Assembly (NCBI GenBank): GCA_963969345.1
Contig: OZ017770.1
Coordinates: 2,675,246 to 2,739,245 of the forward strand
From: Turbatrix aceti
Lineage: Eukaryota > Nematoda > Chromadorea > Rhabditida > Panagrolaimidae
Reading direction: 5' to 3'
Length of the DNA stretch: 64,000 nucleotides
The notes beneath the pieces were generated by a model. The model did not search any database, was not told the origin of the DNA, and worked only from the letters and a program-made list of their open reading frames with translations. The position numbers and the translations under genes were made by a program. This document shows positions 56,001 through 64,000 of the stretch, piece by piece (position 1 is the first letter of the stretch; the number at the start of each line of letters is the position of its first letter).

Positions 56001-57089
56001 CAACCATAAGCAATACGAGTTGGCTCGCAACAACAGCCGAGGCTCTCTCTACAACTCCTATCAGAACTTAAGCCGCTACGGATCCCGAGGAGACTTGAGC
56101 TACTTCTATGGCGCTGGCGGCAGAATCGGTGGCATCGACAGCTACGTCCGCAACGTCAACGAGCCCTACGACTGGCAGTTCAACTCTACCCATGCGGTTT
56201 ACCGTTCTGCTTCTCGTCCCAATCTCAGCTACGCTCCTGTCGGTGTAAATGGCTATGCTGTAATATTTTTTTATTATATAATTAAGGGTTAAGCATAATT
56301 TATTTTTAGTCGGGATACACATCCAGCTACGAAACCGACACCCCCATCCTTGCTCGTCAGGCAGCAGCTACTCCAGTTCGCAGTCTCTACGAGGTAAGAA
56401 CTTGGTTTTAAATGGATGGAATTGGTTTTATTCATCTAATCCCTCTCGATCTCATTGTGTGCAAGGTTTTCACGTGTGGCTTTCTGTCCGGTTTCAGGAT
56501 CAGATAGTTGGACTGCAACGCAGTCTATCGCGTGAACGCTACAACTTTGACCGGGTGAGCGTTGTTTGTTTTCTTTTTTATATTTCACAGGGTTTTTGTA
56601 ATAATTGAAAGAAATGTTTATGCTGTTGTTACTTTAGCTGCGCAATCAGTACTCCAGTGTAACTCACCAGCTAGAATCTGCCGTCAAGCAAATCGACCTG
56701 CTTCGTACAAATAGCTACTCGTCGCTGCGATCAGGTTTTCAGCCACGGACTTCGGTATACACCCATTTTTATCCCTACTATTAATCGTACCGTATCCCGT
56801 TTGATAGCCTTTATTTTGATACAATCTATTGCTTACTCCGATTTTCTTACTCTGCCCGTTGTGAAACTTTTTATATACATATTTTTTCATTGATTGAATC
56901 TAACACGCTTGCTCAATAATTCAATAATACTTTCACACCAAAAAGGTTACCTTACGCACGAATTCTGCATTTCAGCCGTTGTCCACCAGTCTCTATGCCG
57001 GCTCACCGTATGACGGTGTTAACACCTACGCTTCCGCGATTGAACGTCTCTACTCCGGCTACACTAAAAACTGGGCTACAGTCATTTGA
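53036..57089 (+). CDS. Large proline-rich disordered protein with a C-terminal coiled coil (986 aa)
   Basis: Thirteen exons: 53036-53075, 53121-53191, 53324-53410, 53558-53626, 53679-53814, 53898-54731, 54808-55283, 55331-55830, 55884-56259, 56310-56393, 56498-56554, 56638-56754 and 56976-57089. Residues about 1-135 are acidic. A repeat region of twelve 13-residue units (PGPESAAASQPQT type) follows, then a run of KTP triplets, a Glu/Ala/Pro-rich stretch, an Arg/Ser/Pro-rich basic part (RRSSPPASRSSPP) and a Ser/Tyr-rich C-terminal region. The predicted coiled coil is near QIVGLQRSLSRERYNFDR and HQLESAVKQIDLLR. I do not recognise the family. The composition suggests a cytoskeletal or scaffold protein. 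The intron at 55284-55330 has a GC donor (GAG|gcatgt). Reading through the donor at 56755 gives an alternative end, VYTHFYPYY. Confidence 0.8.
54182..54649 (+). repeat. Twelve tandem 39-bp coding repeats
   Basis: Twelve in-frame 39-bp units, consensus P-G-P-E/D-S-A-A-A/V-S-Q/V-P-Q-T. Units 2-4 are alike and the last two drift (PAPES, PAPQS). Synonymous third positions vary a good deal between units, so the array is not newly expanded. All copies lie in exon 6. Confidence 0.9.
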
Positions 57090-59059
57090 GTAGCACCAAT
57101 GCCATAACACTCTTGCCGGACTTTGACAAGTTTGGTTTCTACTGTTTTTTCTGGCACAAAGAGGCCGTAAGCCTCTCTATCGTTTTTTCTGTCATACAGT
57201 GATTAACATCAAAAAACAATTGTCTAAATACAATATGCATTAACTTTTTATCTTCAGTTTTTAACAACTAAATTTGTCGTTCGTCGTCTTGTAAAACTCA
57301 ATTTGTCTATAAAACAGTTTCGCCAAAAACAATATTTTTTACACATGTAAACTGCCCAGATTTCTTTATAGGTCTTTTTAAAATGTTCATTGTACGTCAT
57401 TTTGTTTGACATATTTGCTTTTGGTAAGACAATAAACATACAATAATGAAAAGTATGCTACGAGTTTTTTTGCACGTCCCTCGAAAAGAAAGCATCTCTG
57501 AAGCAATTCAGCGGAAAGCGTCATCTACAACATAACGGTTTTTGTGATCGAAATTTCCAAAACATCCAATATTTAGAGGAGAGGCACGAGAACAGGCACG
57601 AAAAAAACACAAATGCAGGCGATTATCCTTTAACTTTCAGATAATTCAGAAAAATAAGAATAAATTATAAAATATGGCCGCTGTTGGCAACTACACAATT
57701 CATGCCATGATCGCTATACAAAGATTTTTCTTACAATGGTTTGAGTAACAGAGCAAACCTATACATAAATATTTGTTTCCTGTGCAATAAGTGATCGTCT
57801 CCTTTGTATGCTGCACGGGGGCATTCATACACAAGACAAAAACAAACCTCTCTGTACCTAAATGGCCCTTTCCGGTAGACTGACGGTATGCATTTTTTGC
57901 ACAGCATTTGAAAATAGTTTTAAATTTTTATAAATTATGCCTGAATATTATTCCACTATTTATCGATATTTGAAACGGTGTTTTTTCCGATCGGAATACA
58001 AACTTTTCTGTACACTAATGGGAAAAACATGTCCGGTAGCCCCCCATTGTTGCGTGCTTGAACTTAGTAGAGTACAAGTTGAGTCACCTATTTTTATTCA
58101 AATTCGTTGACTCATTTTTGTGAACAAAATTTCAAAACATTGGAGTATATGATTTTACATGCATTACCCCATTCTTCAAAGACAAATTAAAATCTTCGCA
58201 CTTATAAATGAACTTTATATCTAAATTCAAAAACCAACTAGCCAACTTATATCTAAATTCACCAACTTATATCTAAATTCAAAAAACAACTAGCATTCAA
58301 CCAGTGCATCGGTTACTATGCCGTTCGTTTTCCTTTAAGTATCCCTCTTCTTTTAAGTTTTCAATATTATTGTCAACTTCATCCACTTGAAACCATGGAT
58401 GACGGTTGCCTGATGTTTACAAGCGATCAGTGGTCTTATGAACCCAAACTAAGGTATCCGTTATTCGACTGCCAAAGCATCAAATATCACTCTTTTTTTG
58501 AATCAGACTTAGTATTGTACTTGTAAGTGCGAACCACATGCGTCATCATTTTCTCTTCGATGAACAAATTCCTGCTTGTTTTAACGCTTTTTTTTGTAAT
58601 CCTTCAATAAACAGTCAAGTGTTGTAAAAATAACGGGCACTTCAGGAAGCGCGTACATGTAGTGTGATTTATCATAAGTTTTTTCATTTCGAACGTCAAA
58701 CATTGCTCCTACAATTTTGACACTTCAGAATGTGAACATCCTACAAAAAACGTGTGCATTTTTAACTTTAAACTTTACAGATTTATTTTTGTACCAGATA
58801 CGTAGAATATAGCAAAGTTTAGCTAGTTTACACGACCACGATGAAGATTATGTTAAATTCGGCACTCTAAAGTAATGCAAGCCAAACACGCGTTAATGAA
58901 TTGTTTAGTTGTACACACGATAGATGATTTTTGTGTTGATGCGATAGAAGAAACATCGGACGTAGAAGCCACGCACTCATTGTTACCACTGAAAACTCTC
59001 CTCTCAAAGAATAGAAATAAATGCAAATTAAGCGTCAAAAAAAGTTCGGCATTCAATGG
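57090..59059. other. Intergenic region
   Basis: AT-rich 2 kb. A short tandem repeat of aacttatatctaaattca occurs three times at about 58208-58285. No gene found. Confidence 0.5.
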
Positions 59060-59513
59060 CTATTCTGCGAGGACTGACTTTTCCAGAAGATGCGATCGAA
59101 TGCGGTAACGGTCTTTTCCCTTCTTGTTCCTGACGATTTCAACGTTCCAGGGACCGCCAAAGTATAGCATTTGTCGTTTTCGGCTTTCAGCTTCAGATTC
59201 TGTTTGCGATGATTCCGAAATTGCTGAAAATGAAGCTGAAAATGATATTTCGACTAAAATAATGTCCACAAAAAAACTTACAGCTTTCCTCCGAAGCAGC
59301 ATGGCGTTCCTCAATCGGGTGAACCCACTGATTGCTAGGGTTCTTGCTGAACTCGTGAAGGGTGGAAAAACCGTTTTGTAGAAGCCATTCTGAGATGTAG
59401 ACACGTAGCTTATCGGTAGCAGCTTGTTGAAGCGTTTTTTCTGGCAGATCGGGGCGGACAAGCTTGACGATGTCCTGCATGTCGGACTTGGTCATACGAA
59501 AGATAGTCGGCAT
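59060..59513 (-). CDS. Small two-exon protein of unknown function (135 aa)
   Basis: Exons (minus) 59282-59513 and 59060-59235, joined inside a Ser codon (gtaagt, tttcag). An alternative acceptor 12 bp downstream would remove four residues (a cattttcag twin). The protein begins MPTIFRMTKSDMQDIVKLV, is mainly helical with WLLQNGFSTLHEF in the middle, then has an acidic Ser/Glu stretch and a basic C-terminus (RNKKGKDRYRIRSHLLEK). No signal peptide. Family not recognised. An acceptor tcttctag lies 18 bp before the ATG, so a leader exon or trans-splice site is possible. Confidence 0.6.
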
Positions 59514-60106
59514 CGTGGTCGGTTCGTAACTTCTAGAAGAGAAATAATGAGACACCTGGTTGGTTGCCTAGAGGATGACACGCGCCTGGATTAGCACGGG
59601 GCTCAAACTTTCTACCTGTAAGACGTAAGGTAAACGAAAACGAAACTCAGGCTGCTTGGGTGGTGTTTCTGAAAAGCTTTTAAACGCTTTTGTATATTTT
59701 TTTCAAGTGCCCCAAGTGCAACGAGTGCTAAAGACCGTTATAACGTCAAGTGGTTTTATAAAAAAACTTTATTATAAGCTCGCGTGTTTTTTTTTCAAAA
59801 ATTCCAGCTGACATGTAAATTTTTCTTCAAGATGCGTATTTTTTTGCGCAAAAAAATGTGATTGCTCTCGAGTCATTGTCAAACGAGGGACGTATGCAGG
59901 TCAAAGTCAACTGGAATACAAGGAAGAAGCAAGAGAGTGTCCGGGTGCTCTATTTCCAACGGTCAGATGAAGTCGGCTGATAATGAGGAATTTAGTGGAG
60001 GCATTAGGGGATAGTGGTTCATTATTTCGCACTAACCTTGCTCGGTGTGATTTCTGCTGATCTTCCTTCTTTCATTGGTATTGATTTCTGTTATTTTTGA
60101 TCAATT
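59514..60106. other. Divergent promoter region
   Basis: Lies between two divergent genes; no ORF supported. Confidence 0.45.
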
Positions 60107-61415
60107 ATGAATAATACTACCGGTTTCGTCATTATTATCAGTCTCATGATTACCTGCCTGGTGGCCATTGCTTCTGTGCTCATTATTGTCTCCAGCGATT
60201 CCCATGAAGTGGAAAATACAGTGCGGGATCGAATGCTTCAATCCAGAAAGCAATACTACTTGCTCAATCACACTGAGTCAAATTTAACACCAAAGCCAAA
60301 GTTTATAGGTGGTACGATCAAGCCCAGTCCCAGCCACTCGCCGATTCCATGGACCCCTCCACTTGAAGACGACATGATCACGACCGAAGCCGCGATTGCG
60401 TATACCCTCTTGCCCGTGACAACTACCCGACGTCTGAAATTCCCACAGAACATGCCTGATGGAAATTTGAAAATTCAGGCTGAAGCTAAAGTAGCAGCGA
60501 AAACAGAACTTCCTCCAATTCAGCTTGGCAATCGTGAAACGCTTCTTCAGCTAATTCATGAACTCAAACCGCCCCATGATGACAAAATTTCAACTATATT
60601 GGTTCACAATGGGCTTTTGTACCTAGGCATGACTCATGGGAAATTTATTGCGTACAACACTTCAAGTTACGAAGTTGTCCTGTCTTTCAAAACCGCAGTC
60701 GCGATACAAAACATGGCATTCCTCGAAGACGGTACCCTGGCAATCACCGAAATGCGCAAAAACCGAATTGTTCTTTTTGATGAAAACTTTCAAGTGGCGA
60801 ACGAATTAAGGCTAGAATACGATACCAAAGACATGACGGTTTACAAAAATGAGGTTTGAATCGTTACATTAAAAATTATTGCAGCTTTGTACGGAGAAAG
60901 CAATAAATTTTGCAGATTTACGTGCTAAGTCGATCGTACGAAGACATATACGTCTACGACACGAATCTTGTCCTCGTCAAGACTATCGAGTTTGACAATT
61001 CGCAACAAGAAACGTGTAATTTTATTATTCCGACCGAGAATGTGGTTTATGTATCGTGCCAGAGTGCTATTGTTACGATTTCAAAGGTATGGAGCGCTGC
61101 TGCAAAAAGATAACGATGATTTTGAGCATAATGAAATGGCTTTTTTTGCAGGACGATACAACGATTATTCAACGATTTGCGGAAAAAAATGCCAGCTATT
61201 CACTTGCTATTGGCTTGCTCGCAAACACTCTCCTAGCCGTGCAACGTGGCCAATCCGAAATCCATGCTTTCGATTTACAGAGCGGAGCGTTACAAACAAA
61301 ATTTGTATCATCGTATCGAGCTCCCGCACTCTGGTCTTCAATCGCTCTCAAAGACGACAAACTCTTTGCTCTTGAATATGTCTCCAACACCGTTAAGGTT
61401 TTTGCACTCCCCTGA
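60107..61415 (+). CDS. Single-pass membrane protein with a propeller-like ectodomain (393 aa)
   Basis: Exons 60107-60853, 60916-61086 and 61152-61415. After a six-residue cytosolic end there is one hydrophobic helix (GFVIIISLMITCLVAIASVL, residues about 6-28), so a type II or uncleaved anchor is likely. A Pro/Thr-rich stalk follows to residue 140. The rest has repeated beta-type segments: HNGLLYLGMTHGKFIAYNTS, MAFLEDGTLAITEMRKNRIV, YVLSRSYEDIYVYDT, KDDKLFALEYVSNTVKVFAL. This fits a beta-propeller (NHL, olfactomedin or YVTN-like), but no family signature is decisive. Two NxS/T sites are visible in the ectodomain. The function is unknown; cell-surface adhesion or ligand binding is an inference. 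Confidence 0.75.
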
Positions 61416-61855
61416 TTGCACAGGTTTTTTAATTGCGTGTATTGTGCATACTATCACATATATACAAGCAGTAATCAGAGCTGGTTGATTTCAGTCAGAG
61501 TATAAAATCAAACAAATTTTTCCGATGTTCTTTTCCCCCTCGGCTTATCTGATTAGTGTCAAAGTGGTTTTTTACTTTGAGATCTGTCACAAGAGTTTAA
61601 CGCGCTTTTACGACGTGTTTCTGGCAATCACGACTTCTGAATCATTTGACGTGATTCTGTAATGCAAATTTGTAATGCGACCGTTTCACTTCGTTTGATT
61701 GTAATTCCGACGACCGGTGAAGAGTCAGCTCAGCGCAAGGCTTTTTTTAATTGACAAAAGAATTTTTTAGTCACTTGACTGAAACGAAAGCGTAAATTAG
61801 ATAGGCACGAAAAAATTTGATTGACACGTTTTGGGTAACTTTATTGGCCGTATCC
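61416..61855. other. 3' flank of the membrane protein gene
   Basis: No gene recognised. Confidence 0.45.
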
Positions 61856-62249
61856 TCACTGTTTCCGTCGGGACGTTAACTCTTTTTCCTTCCGCCCTCG
61901 TTGAAGAAGTGTTTTGGGGGTGTCGTTTGTGTTGTGCCCGACGAAAACAAAGGGCATCAGACGATGACGGCTGATTTTTGCCCCGGGTTGCAGCAGAGGG
62001 GTAAGGTCGCGATGCGGGTTTTGTCCGCTAATCGCATTTGGACGTTGGTTGTTAATCGTGTGCGCTTCGAGTTGGGCAATATGACACTCGAGAATCGTCA
62101 ATTGACCGCGGTCGCACTTGATTGCCATTTTGGGTCATGTTGGACAATTTTTCGCTGAAACAAAGGAAAATGTGAGTCAACGGACATCCCGGATCAAACT
62201 TGACCTTGTCGCTGCCGTAACTTATAATTGACAGATCAGGTAGAGTCAC
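61856..62249 (-). CDS. Candidate small gene, frame uncertain
   Basis: Two overlapping minus ORFs have coding-like composition: 62052-62249 (LSIISYGSDKVKFDPGCPLT) and 61856-62128 (KCDRGQLTILECHIAQLEAH). They are in different frames, so a short intron or a frameshift between about 62120 and 62160 would be needed; a tttgtttcag acceptor lies at 62153-62162, but no good donor was found. The first part faintly recalls the N-terminus of CXorf65/C22orf15-type proteins. This is a guess. Confidence 0.3.
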
Positions 62250-64000
62250 GATATGCTTTTGTTCTACCGGGTGAATGATGATTCGCGCAATCCTTCGTCA
62301 TCTATCCTATCGTATTCCCCTCCTCCCCATCATACCATACAACCATGGCAAAGAATCGCAAATTGGTTACCACTGAAAAAAAAACTGGGAAACAAAGTAC
62401 TCAGCAAGTTAACCAGCGGGAATCTACCCAATCAACGCTGTCCGTCTTTTTTTATTCTCTGAGGAGTGCGCAGCTCTTTTTTACCTTGGTATCAAAGACG
62501 AGTTAACTTTAGCAATTTTTCGCGCCGTTGGCGCTAGCGTCGCGCGCGTTCAATTCGAATTAATGTCATCACACGGTGACTTGTAACTTTTTTTTGCATA
62601 ACGCTGGAAGAATCAGTCAAAAAATTAAGCCTTACATTTTTCGACTTGTCATGTACGGAGGAGGTAATTTGAGAAAAATCAACTCAGGCGTGAAGTCTGA
62701 CAAGATTCCTGATGAAATTTCAATTCCTTAAAGGTGCAATTCTCGAGACAACGATCGACAAAAAACAGTCGGAAACATCCAGCCATAAACGGTAACTGAA
62801 AAAATTAGTGCAGAGCTGAATTAGAGAAACGTGATTTAGCGCGAAGGAACACTGAACTTCTTGATTCGGAGTAACAAAGTGCTCATGGCGTTTAAAACGA
62901 GTTGCAAATAGTGTTTTACTCCCTTCAACACCTATGTTTTAGTGTGTTGTTTATTGGCTGAATATCGTCTAAAAATGTTTTTTATTTTTGTTTAAAATAT
63001 TTGTCTTCCCGTTAGCCATCCACGTTTTATATCAACATCTTCCTCCCTCCCTTCATGTGTTATGCGAGATCGCTGGCCTGCTACCAGGCATGTCATATGT
63101 ATCTTGTCTCGTGTCTCGTGTTTTGATTTGCCATGCTTAGCACTCATGTTAATTCTTCGATGAGAGTGAATCTCAACGTTATGGTCTAATTTACGGCTAT
63201 CCTAAAGTACGAACACGATTGGTCAAGGGTTTGAGTGTGAGAGAACCGAAGGCACGCGCGCAGGCAGCTTAGGCTCTAACACATTGGCGCCGACTAATTG
63301 GCGAGGTAATCAAAATATACAATCTGTGCCATGGCTGTTGTGGGGCTAGCGAGCGTGGTGTCGGCATTAACTCTTTCCCATAACGGCACCTTGTTGGCAA
63401 TTTTTGCGCCACACAAGATCCGATCACCAATCGTGATTTTAGCTGTTAACCAACAGCTTATGCTGTTATGGACGCGTGCCGTAAATCTTAGTGGGAAACA
63501 CACTTGCGCCACCAAAGTGCATGATGATGTGGGAAAATAAGGGTAGGCGAGTAAACTTCCCGTAGAGCAAATGAGGTTGGAACTTTTGACCTTTAACTTA
63601 GAGGCGTATTTTCGACATGCATACGGACGCGCATGTGAAGCGAATTCTGTTCGCTCATTTACTCTGATAGACTTAATTGCGTGTTAGATATTTTTTTGAG
63701 ACTGACGGTTTCATTCTACTGTAGATGTTTCCAGTCATTTTTGCGAATCAGACTCGTCGAGAGTGCCACTGGGTCTATCAAAGTCATTAACTTGTAACGA
63801 CTTGTGTATTGTCATTTTTATGAACCCTAAATTACTGTTGTTCCAATCCAATTTGCAACAGTTGTAACCCGCAGGCCTGGTTTGTAACTATTTGTTTGTG
63901 TCATTGTAAATGTCCTATTGCCAGGTTTATCTCCTCCTAAGTGACAGCATCCATAGATTGATGGCCTACTCTGTTGGTGCCAACTATATCAGCTACAAGC
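62250..64000. other. Gene-poor end of window
   Basis: No supported gene. ORFs at 63294-63515 (minus) and 63331-63540 (plus) overlap on opposite strands, and neither has clear partners or domains. A GC patch (gcgctagcgtcgcgcgcg) is at about 62532-62549. Confidence 0.4.

Noticed and set aside
63056..63310. Possible solo LTR followed by tggcgccgac as a primer-binding site
   Set aside because: Only seven bases match a known primer site, no second LTR or TSD was found, and TG...CA ends are easy to find by chance.

Overview
Organism. The window is animal nuclear DNA, most likely from a nematode. The genes have many exons joined by introns mostly of 45-110 nt that end in TTTTCAG or TTTTTAG. The gene set includes an innexin, a TWK-type two-pore potassium channel, a TTBK/CK1-type kinase of the kind expanded in worms, a Wee1/Myt1-like kinase and orthologues of SRP9, PHKB, SH2D4, CLASP and ANKRD11/12. 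Another small ecdysozoan, such as a tardigrade, is not excluded. There are no bacterial operons, CRISPR arrays or tRNA genes.

Layout, left part (about 1-19.4 kb). This is a rearranged, repeat-rich accessory region. It holds an uncharacterised four-exon gene, then a unit with about 245-bp inverted ends made of decayed LINE endonuclease sequence. That unit carries a small secreted cysteine-rich peptide gene and is present three times (1.46-2.9, 9.6-11.1 and 16.5-17.8 kb). A 3.9-kb inverted duplication (1.71-5.61 kb against 11.30-17.77 kb) also carries two copies of a five-exon 155-residue gene and of a 747-bp MITE. The right arm is split by a 2.57-kb non-autonomous LTR element (TRIM/LARD type) inserted 10 nt upstream of the start codon of one gene copy. 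One LTR of that element is itself split by a 396-bp hAT-like MITE. Every nested insertion has an exact target-site duplication. The spacer between the arms holds the TTBK/CK1 kinase, with a third hAT-like MITE in its intron, and a broken Wee1-like copy. The intact Wee1-like kinase lies just right of the arm, next to a relic of a CK1 3' end.

Layout, right part (about 19.8-64 kb). Mostly ordinary genes: an MFS transporter (SLC49/FLVCR-like), CLASP, SRP9 (all minus), SH2D4 (plus), innexin, PHKB, TWK channel (minus), a 614-bp fold-back element, a poorly defined minus-strand gene region (41-46.7 kb), an internally deleted RTE-like LINE, an ANKRD11/12 C-terminal-domain protein (minus), a large proline-rich disordered protein with twelve 13-residue repeats (plus), a small unknown gene (minus) and a single-pass membrane propeller-like protein (plus). 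The final 2 kb holds only a weak ORF.

How the genes relate. The right-hand genes are independent housekeeping, cytoskeletal, signalling and channel genes. The left part is best read as one evolving locus, where two kinase genes, a peptide gene and a small gene have been copied, inverted and invaded by transposons. All family names come from reading the translations by eye; no searches were run.
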